Shown here: piece by piece, positions 53,236 to 62,500 of the stretch | Layout of the letters: the number at the start of each line of letters is the position of its first letter | Position numbering within the stretch: the stretch's first letter is position 1 | Source of the DNA: JdFR-22 sp964534325 | GTDB taxonomy: Archaea > Halobacteriota > Archaeoglobi > Archaeoglobales > Archaeoglobaceae | NCBI GenBank assembly: GCA_964534325.1 | Contig: CAZHOR010000008.1 | Span: 46,538 to 110,537, forward strand | Length of the DNA stretch: 64,000 nucleotides | Reading direction: 5' to 3' | Notes under the pieces: model-generated | The model's input: only the letters and a program-made list of their open reading frames with translations | Told to the model about the DNA's origin: nothing | Database searches by the model: none | Program-made: the position numbers and the translations under genes

Positions 53236-53328
53236 ATCATCGCTTTCAAATACGGTATATAAAAACATGAGTTTTAGGTGATGTTAGATAAGGGCACGAA
53301 TTTTTATTCCTGCCACTGGTTAAGCATT

Positions 53329-54273
53329 ATGAGTGATGAAAATATGGAAATGGATCCTGTTAAGGACATCGAGATCAAAAAAGAGATGACTGTCCTGGAA
53401 CTAATTCAACAAATGGGTAGTGCTGGAGGATTCAGCGCTAAGAAGGTTGCTGAGGCGGTGGAGATATTCAAGGAAATGAAAGATGAACAGGTTACCACTT
53501 TTCTCTCCTTCCCCGCGGCAATAGTATCTACTGGGACCAGAGGCGTTATTAAAGAGCTTGTAAAGAGAGGGCTGGTCGATGTGGTGATGACCACCTGCGG
53601 AACGCTGGACCATGACCTGGCGAGAATATGGAGGGACTACTATCACGGTAGCTTCACTTTAGATGATGCAGAGCTCCACCACAAGGGCATTAATCGTATA
53701 GGAAATGTGCTGGCTCCCAATGAGAGCTACGGACTCATTCTGGAGGAAAAAATTCAGCCCATGCTGGAAGAGATCTATGCAGAGAATAAGAAATTATCTA
53801 CCAGAGAGCTGGTAAGAGAAATTGGTAAGAAACTGGACTCAGAGGAAAATAAAGAATCTTCCATCCTGTACTGGTGTTACAAGAACGACATACCGGCGTT
53901 TGTTCCTGCCATAACCGATGGCGCCGTAGGTTTTCAGTTGTGGCTCTTCTACCAGCAGCACAAGGACTTCCAGATCGATGTCCTGAAGGACGAGAGCGAG
54001 CTGAGCGATATAGTCTATGGAGCACAGAAAACGGGAGCGCTAATAGTGGGTGGAGGGGTATCCAAGCACCACACCATCTGGTGGAACCAGTTCAGGGATG
54101 GGCTGGACTACGCCATTTACATCACCACTGCCGTAGAGTGGGACGGCAGTCTCTCGGGAGCAAGAGTACAGGAAGCGGTCTCATGGGGGAAAGTAAGGGA
54201 GTTCGCCAAACACGTTACAGTTGAGGGAGATGCAACCCTAATACTACCCTTGATGGTATCAGCACTGCTTTAA
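53329..54273 (+). CDS. dys: Deoxyhypusine synthase
   Basis: A 314-residue enzyme that transfers the aminobutyl group of spermidine to a lysine of aIF5A. Motifs are FLSFPAAIVSTGTRGVIKEL, VDVVMTTCGTLDHDL, ALIVGGGVSKHHTIWWN and the catalytic lysine in EAVSWGKVREFA at about residue 288. ATG 53329 fits a leaderless start with GAATTTTTATTC about 28 nt upstream; a longer frame begins at 53278 but lacks support. With Dph6 and Nep1 it adds a third translation-machinery modification enzyme in this window. Confidence 0.94.
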   Translation: MSDENMEMDPVKDIEIKKEMTVLELIQQMGSAGGFSAKKVAEAVEIFKEMKDEQVTTFLSFPAAIVSTGTRGVIKELVKRGLVDVVMTTCGTLDHDLARIWRDYYHGSFTLDDAELHHKGINRIGNVLAPNESYGLILEEKIQPMLEEIYAENKKLSTRELVREIGKKLDSEENKESSILYWCYKNDIPAFVPAITDGAVGFQLWLFYQQHKDFQIDVLKDESELSDIVYGAQKTGALIVGGGVSKHHTIWWNQFRDGLDYAIYITTAVEWDGSLSGARVQEAVSWGKVREFAKHVTVEGDATLILPLMVSALL

Positions 54274-54347
54274 TTTAATTATTATTAACTAAAATATTGA
54301 TTAATGAATTCAAAACATATATGGCCAAATAAGATTAAGGTTGTCAT

Positions 54348-54728
54348 ATGAAGGGTAAGATCCTCATCCTGGTCCTCATATGCGTCCTCTTAACGGGCTG
54401 CGCTCAGAAAAGGATAAAAAACGAATCTATAGAGATAAAGGGACATGATATTTCCAGAGAATGTCAAGTAGACGATGACTGCGTGCTGGTGGATAAGCAG
54501 CTGAATTACAGCTCATGCTGGCCGGAAGCGTGTGCAGAGATCGATTACTCCCTAACGAAATACGTGGCTGTTAACGGGCGGTCATTTGAGGATTTTAAAG
54601 AAAAAGTTGGTCCGCCAGGAGATGAGTGCGGACCTCAACCATTATGCCCCATAAGAATAATCAACGATAACTTTACACCCAGATGCATAGATAACACCTG
54701 TGAAAAAGTTCCCCTTAATGAAAAATAA
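54348..54728 (+). CDS. Small Cys-rich lipoprotein
   Basis: A 126-residue exported protein. Lipobox ends at Cys18 (VLLTGC). The mature part has seven or more cysteines in patterns such as CQVDDDCVLVDKQ and CWPEAC, GDECGPQPLCP and CIDNTCEKV, suggesting disulfides. Similar small lipoproteins occur in diverse genomes without known function. No operon partner is clear; the next gene starts 60 nt downstream. Confidence 0.72.
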   Translation: MKGKILILVLICVLLTGCAQKRIKNESIEIKGHDISRECQVDDDCVLVDKQLNYSSCWPEACAEIDYSLTKYVAVNGRSFEDFKEKVGPPGDECGPQPLCPIRIINDNFTPRCIDNTCEKVPLNEK

Positions 54729-54788
54729 CCCAATTTTTTGAAGGCCAGGAAGACCAAGAATTATAAACCAAAAGAATCAATACATGGC

Positions 54789-55523
54789 ATGGGCCATATA
54801 CCCCAGGACCATCCCCGCTATAGAAGTCTGGTTACCAGAGAAAAGATAGTTGAGGGATTCGAGAGGGGGTTAGTCGCTTCCCAGGGGCTCATAGCCCATG
54901 GGAGAGGAGAAGCTTTTGATTATATTCTGGGCGAAAGATCCCATGATTTCGCCCTTAAAGCTGAAGAGGCTGCAGTCCAGCTTTTGATCAACTCAAGAAA
55001 CCCGATTATATCGGTGAACGGTAATACCGCAGCCTTAGTACCTGAAGAATTGGTAAAGCTGTCAGAGTTACTTGATGCTCCACTTGAGGTAAACCTATTC
55101 CACTGGAGTCAGGAAAGAGCCCAGAAAATAGCGGATTTTCTCCAGCTCTATGGAGCGAACGTTCTCTCTGCTGGAGATGCTGTTCTGGAGGGATTGAAGT
55201 CGGACAGGCGAATAGTGGATAGTAAAGGCATATACAGGGCAGATACAGTTCTGATGCCGCTGGAGGATGGGGACAGGTGCGAGATATTGAAAGAACACGG
55301 GAAGAATGCTATTGCTATCGATTTGAATCCCCTGTCCAGAACATCTCAAATGGCCGACATCACCATTGTAGATAATGTCACCAGGGCTATTCCCAACATG
55401 ATAGAGTATGTTGAAAATCTTAAGGCTTCGGAGCCAAAATATTCAGGATTTGATAACGAACAGAATCTGGGAGAAGCCGTGGGGGTCATCTGCAGTTACT
55501 TGAATTGCAAAGTCTCAAAATGA
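54789..55523 (+). CDS. 4-phosphopantoate-beta-alanine ligase (archaeal phosphopantothenate synthetase)
   Basis: A 244-residue enzyme for archaeal coenzyme A synthesis, in which pantoate is phosphorylated before ligation to beta-alanine. Motifs: IPQDHPRYRSLVTREKIVEG, GLIAHGRGEAFDYILGE, ISVNGNTAALVPEE and AIAIDLNPLSRTSQMADITI. The start at ATG 54789 fits the family's short N-terminus; TTG 54738 would add 17 residues. It is 28 nt upstream of purS, with a promoter between. Confidence 0.87.
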   Translation: MGHIPQDHPRYRSLVTREKIVEGFERGLVASQGLIAHGRGEAFDYILGERSHDFALKAEEAAVQLLINSRNPIISVNGNTAALVPEELVKLSELLDAPLEVNLFHWSQERAQKIADFLQLYGANVLSAGDAVLEGLKSDRRIVDSKGIYRADTVLMPLEDGDRCEILKEHGKNAIAIDLNPLSRTSQMADITIVDNVTRAIPNMIEYVENLKASEPKYSGFDNEQNLGEAVGVICSYLNCKVSK

Positions 55524-55531
55524 TTTTATAC
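55522..55531 (+). promoter_or_regulatory. TATA box for purS
   Basis: TTTTATACT is centred about 26 nt before ATG 55552, overlapping the preceding stop codon. It fits a leaderless purS transcript that continues into purL and purQ. Confidence 0.5.
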
Positions 55532-55551
55532 TTTAGACTTGAGTGCCAGAT

Positions 55552-55794
55552 ATGATTGCTGACGTCTACATTTACCTCAAAGAAGGAATTGCTGATCCAG
55601 AGGGGGAGGCAACCAGAAAAGCGTTGAGACTTCTTGGTTTTAAGAACGTTAAAAGCGTCTCTTCCAGAAAAGTGTTCCGGATAGACGTTGATGCTCGCAA
55701 AAAGGAAGATGCGGAGAAAGAGCTGGTGACCATGTGTGAGAAACTTCTTGCTAATCCCGTAATTCAGAGCTACACCATCCAGTGGATAGATTGA
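55552..55794 (+). CDS. purS: Phosphoribosylformylglycinamidine synthase subunit PurS
   Basis: An 80-residue protein with the PurS pattern: ADVYIYLKEGIADPEGEATR, LRLLGFKNVKSV, and ANPVIQSYTI. It bridges PurL and PurQ in the FGAM synthase complex. The ATG at 55552 removes three residues of a possible GTG start. It precedes purL by 47 nt. Confidence 0.93.
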   Translation: MIADVYIYLKEGIADPEGEATRKALRLLGFKNVKSVSSRKVFRIDVDARKKEDAEKELVTMCEKLLANPVIQSYTIQWID

Positions 55795-55841
55795 TTGGTT
55801 ACTGGCTTGAAAATGTAGGGTGTAATAATTAAGGTGAAATG

Positions 55842-58169
55842 ATGTATATTCTGGTTGATGTGCCTTTCGAGCTCCACGAGATCAAGATCCTGGAAGCTGA
55901 TGATGATTCTTTGGTAAAGATGAGTGAAGAGCTTGGCCTGGGGCTTAGCTTAGATGAAATGAAGAGAGTAAAGGAGCATTTCCATCAGAAAGGCAGGAAC
56001 CCCATGGATATTGAGGTTCAGAGCCTGGGGCAGGCATGGAGCGAGCACTGCTGCTATAAGAGCTCCAAATACTATCTAAAACAGTCTATCGTCGGTCTCT
56101 CTGCTGATTACGTGATATCGGCTATAGAAGAAGATGCGGGTGTAGCAGAATTTGACGAGGAACATGGTTACGTGCTCGCTCTGGAGTCCCACAACCACCC
56201 TTCTGCGATAGAGCCCTATGGTGGTGCTGCCACGGGAGTGGGAGGTATATTGAGGGATGTCCTGTGCATGGGTGCCCAGCCGATAGCCCTAATCGACCCC
56301 CTGTATTTCGGGGATCCCGACACACCCAGAGATGACGTTCCGTCGGGAACAAAACACCCCCTCTACCTTCTTTCGGGGGTTGTAGAGGGAATAAGGGATT
56401 ACGGCAATAGAGTGGGTATCCCCACGGTATCGGGCTCCGTTTTCTTTGACCACAAATACCTCACCAACTGTATCGTCAACGTAGGTTGTGTGGGCATAGT
56501 TAAGAAGGACCAGCTCATCCACAGCAGGGCCGGAAACGCCGGTGACGTATTCATTCTTGCAGGAGGCCCTACAGGTAGAGATGGTATACATGGAGTAACA
56601 TTTGCCTCATCTGAACTACACGAAAGGAGTGAGGAGGAATCCAGAGGTGCTGTCCAGCTGGGTAACCCCATCATAAAGGAGCCCCTCATACACTCCTGCC
56701 TGGAGATAGTGGACAAGAGACTGCTTACCGGAATGAAAGACCTTGGCGGTGGAGGACTGAGCTGCGTGATAGGAGAGATGGCTTCGGCTGCTGGTTTCGG
56801 GGCTGAGGTCCATCTAGAGAAGGTTCACTTGAAGGAGAAGAATATGGCTCCCTGGGAGATATGGGTATCCGAAAGTCAGGAGAGGATGATGCTCACCGTG
56901 GAGCCCAAACACGTTGACGAGGTCCTCTACGTATTCCAGAAGTGGGATATCCCCGCAACTATCGTGGGAACTGTAACCTCTGATAAAGACCTCAAAGTCT
57001 ATCACCACGGATACAAGATATACCACATGGACATCGACTTCGTCACTTCTGCCGTAGAGTACTGCAGGAATTATTCCAGCATCAGCAAGGAGGTGGATGA
57101 GCAAGAGACCACAACTATTCCAGAAGACTATCGTCAGACCTTCCTGGACATACTCTCTCATCCCAATGTGGCCAGTAAAGAATGGGTCATAAGGCAATAC
57201 GACCATGAAGTGAGGGCATCAACCGTTCTAAAACCTTTACACGGTAGGTTCAACTTTGAGGGGCATGGAGATGCATCAGTGATAAAACCCACCACCTCTA
57301 ACCGGGGACTATCGTTGAGTGTGGCCACAAATCCCTGGCTGGTTAGAGCCAACCCCTACTGGGGAACTGCCTCCGTTTTTGATCAACTGGTTAGGAATCT
57401 GGTGGCTGTTAACTCAGTTCCGCACAGTTTCGCCGACGGTCTCAACTACGGGAATCCGGAAAAACCGGAGAGGATGGGGGAATTCGTTGATTCTACAGAA
57501 GCAATGGGCTGGATGGCAAGGGAATATGGCCTGCCCTGCCTCAGCGGTAATGTCAGCCTCTACAATGAAACCTCCCATGGTAGCATTCCTCCCACACCTA
57601 CTTTGGTGGGGATAGGTATTGTGGAAGATGTGAGAGAGTTGATCACTTCGGACTTCAAGTACAGAGGGAATGCAGTTGTTCTAGTGGGAGAAACCAAAAA
57701 GGAGTTCGGTGGAAGCGTTTACTCTCAAATAAACGACATGAAGGGAGTTGTTCCCAGAACTTCGCCCCAGAAGCTTAAGGTGTATGCTGATGCCATGCTG
57801 GAGAGTTTTAAGGAATTCGACGTCAGAGCCTGCCACGATATATCTAACGGGGGTCTGGCTGCTGCCATGGGAGAGATGTGTATAGGTTCTGGAATGGGAG
57901 TGAGCGTTGACCTTTCCGGGATGGGTGAAGATAAGGAGACTTACACCAAGCTTTTCTCCGAATCCAATACTCGCTGGCTGGTAGAGGTCAAACAGGATGA
58001 AATTGATGACTACATCGACTTTTTCAGATCCAAAAGATTGACTGCAAAGCATATAGGTGATACTGGGGGCGACAGCATTGAGTTCAAGGACGGAGACTTC
58101 AATTTCGGAGTTCCTATTCAAGAGGCTGAAGAGGCGTGGAGAAATGGTTTAACAAAATATATTGAGTGA
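55842..58169 (+). CDS. purL: Phosphoribosylformylglycinamidine synthase subunit PurL
   Basis: A 775-residue ATP-dependent synthetase, a little longer than common small PurL. Signatures are QAWSEHCCYKSSKYYLK, ALESHNHPSAIEPYGGAATG, GGRGxDG-like region (here GGPTGRDGIHGVTF), MKDLGGGGLSCVIGEMA, and DISNGGLAAAMGEM. ATG 55842 is chosen since GGTGA lies 4 nt upstream; ATG 55839 is too close. It precedes purQ by 4 nt. Confidence 0.96.
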   Translation: MYILVDVPFELHEIKILEADDDSLVKMSEELGLGLSLDEMKRVKEHFHQKGRNPMDIEVQSLGQAWSEHCCYKSSKYYLKQSIVGLSADYVISAIEEDAGVAEFDEEHGYVLALESHNHPSAIEPYGGAATGVGGILRDVLCMGAQPIALIDPLYFGDPDTPRDDVPSGTKHPLYLLSGVVEGIRDYGNRVGIPTVSGSVFFDHKYLTNCIVNVGCVGIVKKDQLIHSRAGNAGDVFILAGGPTGRDGIHGVTFASSELHERSEEESRGAVQLGNPIIKEPLIHSCLEIVDKRLLTGMKDLGGGGLSCVIGEMASAAGFGAEVHLEKVHLKEKNMAPWEIWVSESQERMMLTVEPKHVDEVLYVFQKWDIPATIVGTVTSDKDLKVYHHGYKIYHMDIDFVTSAVEYCRNYSSISKEVDEQETTTIPEDYRQTFLDILSHPNVASKEWVIRQYDHEVRASTVLKPLHGRFNFEGHGDASVIKPTTSNRGLSLSVATNPWLVRANPYWGTASVFDQLVRNLVAVNSVPHSFADGLNYGNPEKPERMGEFVDSTEAMGWMAREYGLPCLSGNVSLYNETSHGSIPPTPTLVGIGIVEDVRELITSDFKYRGNAVVLVGETKKEFGGSVYSQINDMKGVVPRTSPQKLKVYADAMLESFKEFDVRACHDISNGGLAAAMGEMCIGSGMGVSVDLSGMGEDKETYTKLFSESNTRWLVEVKQDEIDDYIDFFRSKRLTAKHIGDTGGDSIEFKDGDFNFGVPIQEAEEAWRNGLTKYIE

Positions 58170-58173
58170 TATT

Positions 58174-58980
58174 ATGGACAAAGAAGAGATCAAGGTAGCG
58201 GTGCTCCTTATTGAAGGGACCAACTGTGAAATGGAGACAGTGAACGCCTTCAGGGAGTTAGGGGTTTACAGCGAACCAGTTCACCTGAAGCAACTCTACA
58301 GCGATATGATAAAGGATGAAGAGCAGAGGAGCATGGTAGACTACAACTGTATGGTTTTTCCGGGTGGTTTTTCTGCGGGAGATTATGTTAGAGCCGGTGC
58401 CATATTCTCTGCCAGGCTGAAGAGCGTTCTCACCGATGATTTGAGGGACTTTATCAGGCATGGTTACCCTGTTCTGGGTATCTGCAATGGGTTCCAGATC
58501 CTGGCGGAGCTGGGGGCTTTGCCAGGATTGGATGAGGACAATCCTGTAGGAGAGCCTCAGATGGCCATTGGGGTCAACGACTCCAACAAGTTCGAGTGCA
58601 GACCCACTATTCTCAACCACGAGAACAGAGGAAACTGCGCTTTTACCCATGAACTGGATAAAGGAACGGTCATGTTCCCCGTAGCACATGCGGAAGGAAA
58701 GGTGATGTTCCCCATGGGAGAAGAAGAGGATTACATAGACCAGTTGAGACAAAACGACCAGATAGTGTTCAGGTATGTTGATCCACAGGGAGAATACGCC
58801 AGCTATCCCTGGAACCCTAACGGCAGTATGTACAACATAGCCGGGATATGCAACGCCCTAGGTAACGTATTTGGTCTCATGCCCCATCCCGAGAGGGTTT
58901 TCCGGGATTACAGAGCAGGTGCGAGTGGGGATGGCAGGTACATCTTCGAAAGCGCGGTCAAGTACCTTATGAGCCTCTAA
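58174..58980 (+). CDS. purQ: Phosphoribosylformylglycinamidine synthase subunit PurQ
   Basis: A 268-residue class I glutamine amidotransferase. Catalytic segments are GYPVLGICNGFQILAELG with the nucleophile Cys, and GLMPHPERVF with the His-Glu pair; VAHAEGKVMFP is also present. It makes ammonia for PurL. Slightly longer than bacterial PurQ. ATG 58174 is chosen over TTG 58162, which overlaps purL. Confidence 0.95.
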   Translation: MDKEEIKVAVLLIEGTNCEMETVNAFRELGVYSEPVHLKQLYSDMIKDEEQRSMVDYNCMVFPGGFSAGDYVRAGAIFSARLKSVLTDDLRDFIRHGYPVLGICNGFQILAELGALPGLDEDNPVGEPQMAIGVNDSNKFECRPTILNHENRGNCAFTHELDKGTVMFPVAHAEGKVMFPMGEEEDYIDQLRQNDQIVFRYVDPQGEYASYPWNPNGSMYNIAGICNALGNVFGLMPHPERVFRDYRAGASGDGRYIFESAVKYLMSL

Positions 58981-59013
58981 ATTATTATTGATTCAATATT
59001 CGGTTAGTTTGCT

Positions 59014-59925
59014 ATGGCCCGACTTGCAGTGGTGAAAGGTGAAGAAAGGAGAGCGAACATCTATAAAGCCCTCAAACTTATTGAAGAAGATCTGAACCTT
59101 CTAAATGGAAAGAAGAGGGTATTATTGAAGCCGAACTTGACCTCGACCCATAATCCCTACGCCAACACCAGTGTAGAGGTGGTGGAAGAAATAATAGATT
59201 TTGTAGCTCAATATGGCGATAAAGAATTTCTTATCGTGGATGGAAGTGGAAGCGCTCACATTCAGGAAGAAACCACCTCCTCGGTTCTGGAAAAGTTCGG
59301 TTACTATAAACTGGAAAAGAAATACGAAAACGTAAATGTGACCAGTGTAGATGAGGTGAGCGAATTCTTCATCATACCGGTCGTGACTGTTGACGGGGAG
59401 GAGGAAGTGAGGGTTGCCAAACTGGATGTGGATTACTCTATATCTATTGCCATACCCAAGACCCACGACTTTGCTATAGCTACTCTGGGCATCAAGAACA
59501 TGGTGGGTCTGGTCAAACAGGAAGATAAGGAATTGATCCACGGCCATAAAGGGAAGACAGATCTTGAAAAATCGGTCAAGCTCATCCACCGTAACTTGCT
59601 CTCCCTCGCTAGAGCTACATGGCCTGACCTAATAGTTCTGGATGGCTACTACTGCATGGAAGGGGATGGACCTGTCAGAGGAACTCCTGTGAAAATGGAT
59701 TTGTGTATAGCTTCAGTCGACGCCCTGAAGGCTGATGCAGCAGGAGCGAGGGTTATGGGGCTGGAGCCGGACGAAATCGGTTATCTGTACTATGCTGGCC
59801 AAGCAGGGCTGGGCGATCCCTCTCTGGATAACCTGTTTACTAAGAGGATCATGTCGACTGAAATCAAAAGCGAAAGTAAGTTCAAGATGCACTCTACGTA
59901 TGAGGTCCAGAGGATGTGGAGGTAG
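59014..59925 (+). CDS. DUF362-family protein
   Basis: A 303-residue protein with the DUF362 pattern: VLLKPNLTSTHNPYANTSVEVV, DGSGSAHIQEETTS, ISIAIPKTHDFAIATLGIKN-region and VDALKADAAGARVMGLEPDE. No ferredoxin-type cysteines are visible, unlike many DUF362 proteins. Function of the family is unsettled. It starts 33 nt after purQ and may be co-transcribed, but a role in purine synthesis is not shown. Confidence 0.85.
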   Translation: MARLAVVKGEERRANIYKALKLIEEDLNLLNGKKRVLLKPNLTSTHNPYANTSVEVVEEIIDFVAQYGDKEFLIVDGSGSAHIQEETTSSVLEKFGYYKLEKKYENVNVTSVDEVSEFFIIPVVTVDGEEEVRVAKLDVDYSISIAIPKTHDFAIATLGIKNMVGLVKQEDKELIHGHKGKTDLEKSVKLIHRNLLSLARATWPDLIVLDGYYCMEGDGPVRGTPVKMDLCIASVDALKADAAGARVMGLEPDEIGYLYYAGQAGLGDPSLDNLFTKRIMSTEIKSESKFKMHSTYEVQRMWR

Positions 59926-59982
59926 CTAAATTAGCAATTAAACGTATTGGCTTGGCATGATACTGGTCATGGGCTGGCGCGG

Positions 59983-60333
59983 TCACATGAATCTGAAGCT
60001 CTCTACAGTGTTTATTATTACTCCTGACCCAAGTTTTTCTTCTAATTCGTGTATCAGTTCGGTGGAAAAGATTACTTCACCATTAATTGAGCTCTCATAT
60101 CCCTGCATGTGGTCTTCTAATGCTACTATCCTGTATTTTCGCTTCAAAAAGAATGGATAGGCTTTCTCATCGAAGAATTTCATTCTTGCTGTGGTTTGGT
60201 TAGCAATAATGGATGTGTTTACTTCTAAAGCCTTCCAGTTTATTCCGGCTTCCTTTTCACCGAGTTCGGGGCTGAATCCACCGATTATGCTTACATATGT
60301 ATCTGAAATCACTTCTTGGGGGTAGAGGAACAT
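59983..60333 (-). CDS. Uncharacterised small archaeal protein
   Basis: A 116-residue protein I do not recognise. It has alternating strand-helix segments (VSIIGGFSPELGEKE, VNTSIIANQTTARMKFFDEK, GEVIFSTELIHELEEK). No metal or nucleotide motif. A TATA-like ACTTAATAAATT lies close to 25 nt upstream of ATG 60333, so a leaderless start is plausible. It is convergent to the DUF362 gene. Confidence 0.65.
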   Translation of the reverse strand: MFLYPQEVISDTYVSIIGGFSPELGEKEAGINWKALEVNTSIIANQTTARMKFFDEKAYPFFLKRKYRIVALEDHMQGYESSINGEVIFSTELIHELEEKLGSGVIINTVESFRFM

Positions 60334-60461
60334 AGCAATAATTTATTAAGTCTATCATGGTATATAATTTTAATTAATCCATGTCATCAAGGCCATCAGA
60401 ATAAGCCCTAAAATAAGGATGTCAGAAAAAGTATTTTACCCCAATTGTATTTTTTTCAGTA

Positions 60462-60959
60462 ATGTGGGAACGCATTGTAGAAAAATTTGAGAAATATCCC
60501 TCACAAAGGACTGTGGCCAGAGAGTTCCTCAGATATGGAATATCTGTTCAGGATGGTAGGGCCTTTATCGGAGATATAGAGCTTGTTCCTACCAAAATAG
60601 CTGAAGCCATAGGGGTGGATAGAAAGGTTGTAGTAATGGCTATGCAGCAGATAGAAAGTGATGAGGAGCTCAAAAGGGTATTCTCATTGTTAAAGCCTGT
60701 GGTCAATATCACAGAAGTGGCTCGAATTCTGGATTACAGTGTTCTGGAGGTCTATGCGGAGAGCTATAAAGTCGGGATCGTTGCTGGGATAACCTCCATA
60801 CTGGCAAAAGAAGGTATAACCATTAGATATGTTCTGGCCGAAGACCCAGAGCTGAGTGTAGAATCTAAACTAACTGTTGTTGCTGAAGACAAGATCCCGG
60901 GAAAACTGGTGGACGAGTTCCTTGCTGTTGAAGGCGTAAAGAAGATTGTGATAAGCTGA
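60462..60959 (+). CDS. Predicted amino-acid-metabolism regulator with ACT domain
   Basis: A 165-residue protein: an N-terminal helix-turn-helix (QRTVAREFLRYGISV, PTKIAEAIGVDRKVVVMAMQ) of about 80 residues, then an ACT-like domain (VGIVAGITSILAKEGITIRYVL...KLTVVAEDKIPGKLVDEFLAV). This layout is the archaeal COG2150 family, a predicted ligand-sensing regulator of amino-acid metabolism. Promoter AT-rich block 60425-60455 suggests a leaderless start. Target genes unknown. Confidence 0.83.
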   Translation: MWERIVEKFEKYPSQRTVAREFLRYGISVQDGRAFIGDIELVPTKIAEAIGVDRKVVVMAMQQIESDEELKRVFSLLKPVVNITEVARILDYSVLEVYAESYKVGIVAGITSILAKEGITIRYVLAEDPELSVESKLTVVAEDKIPGKLVDEFLAVEGVKKIVIS

Positions 60960-61026
60960 CCTTTACCTGTTTTTGACCCAATTTCCTGACTTTACACTGG
61001 TTTTACTTGCCTACATCATATTTTAC

Positions 61027-62457
61027 CTACCACTTTCTCATCCAGAATTGTGGCATGAATAGTGTCAGCACGGTAAATATTTCCAGTCTTCCTATCCACA
61101 TATTCAGGAGGAGTATCACTTTTATGTAGTAGGGGAAGAAGGAGTAGCTCTCGCTAGCGCCAGCCAGACCCATAGCAGGTCCTATGTTGCTGATACAGGC
61201 CGCCACAGAGGATAGAGTGGTAAGGAGGTCGAAGTTGGACATGGCGATTAGGATAGCGGACACTGTAAAAACCAGTATATACAGGATGAAGAATCCAGCG
61301 GTCTGGTTGAGTATATCTTTTTTGACCACAGTATCTCCATACTTAACAGTTCTGGCTGTTCTGGGCTCTGCAACCTTTAAAACCTGCAGGAAAGCATATC
61401 TAACCAAAAGATATAGCCTTGTGACTTTCATACCTCCTGAGGTGGAGCCAGAACTCCCGCCAATGAACATGAGGACCAGAAGTATCATTTTGGCTCCCAT
61501 ACCCCAGGTGTCGAAATCGGCGGTAGTGTATCCTGTGGTGGTTGAGATGGAGACCACCTGAAATATGGAATACCTTACGGAGTCCATGTATCCCAAACTA
61601 TTCAGATTGAGCAGTATAATGATTACGGACGCACTTGCCAGGATCATTAGATATACCTTGAACTCAGGGTCTCTGAAGATGAGGCTCCTCTCTTTGAGCA
61701 GATAGTAGTGGAGAGCAAAATTGATTCCACCTACTAACATAAAAAAGGTGATCACGCCTTCTACCATCCAGTTGTTAAAGAAAGCGATGCTTTCAGTATG
61801 ATTGGAGAAACCTCCTGTGGAGAGGGTTGTAAAGGCGTGAACAACAGAATCAAACAGTGGAACCCCCAGTAAATAGAGGATACCAATTATCACTACGGTG
61901 AATGAGAAGTAGATGCTGTAAAGGATGAGTGCCGTATCCTCCAGGCGGGGCTTCAACTTCTCTAATGTGACCCCGGGATACTCTGCGTGGAAGAGGGTCT
62001 CGCTCTTGGATGCCATGGCAGGAAAGATGGCTACGAAGAGGACTATGATCCCCATACCACCCAGCCATTGAGTAAAATTCCTCCAGAAGAGAACGGACAT
62101 TGGTAAAAACTCTACAGAATCGAATATGGTGGCGCCTGTGGTGGTGAAGCCTGACATCGATTCGAAAAGAGCATCCACAGGATGGACTCCTATGGTCATG
62201 AACACAAAAGAACCTACAAATGAGACGAGGAACCAGCCCAGCCCTACAATGGCTAATCCTTCCTTGTACCTGAATACCTCACTTTCCGGCTTGAGAAAGG
62301 TGAATAGACCCCCCAGGAGGATGGAGATCGCCATGGGAACTATGAAGGGCATGAGGGATTCTCCGTAGTAGAGAGCGATGATTAGGGGGATGATCAGAAT
62401 CCCCGTGAAGTAGACTAGAATTTTCCCCAGAAAATTGAGGACCAGCCGGATATTCAT
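61027..62457 (-). CDS. trkH: Potassium uptake channel protein TrkH
   Basis: A 476-residue membrane protein with about ten to twelve hydrophobic segments. The selectivity-filter-like loops are visible: SGFTTTGATIFD, LSTGGFSNHTESIA, SISTTTGYTTADFD and SNIGPAMGLAGASE. TrkH forms the potassium pore gated by TrkA. GGGAG precedes the ATG. It lies 43 nt downstream of trkA in the same direction. Confidence 0.94.
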   Translation of the reverse strand: MNIRLVLNFLGKILVYFTGILIIPLIIALYYGESLMPFIVPMAISILLGGLFTFLKPESEVFRYKEGLAIVGLGWFLVSFVGSFVFMTIGVHPVDALFESMSGFTTTGATIFDSVEFLPMSVLFWRNFTQWLGGMGIIVLFVAIFPAMASKSETLFHAEYPGVTLEKLKPRLEDTALILYSIYFSFTVVIIGILYLLGVPLFDSVVHAFTTLSTGGFSNHTESIAFFNNWMVEGVITFFMLVGGINFALHYYLLKERSLIFRDPEFKVYLMILASASVIIILLNLNSLGYMDSVRYSIFQVVSISTTTGYTTADFDTWGMGAKMILLVLMFIGGSSGSTSGGMKVTRLYLLVRYAFLQVLKVAEPRTARTVKYGDTVVKKDILNQTAGFFILYILVFTVSAILIAMSNFDLLTTLSSVAACISNIGPAMGLAGASESYSFFPYYIKVILLLNMWIGRLEIFTVLTLFMPQFWMRKW

Positions 62458-62500
62458 TTTTATTCTCCCACGGTATTCCCCTATTACTTATCCTACGCTC

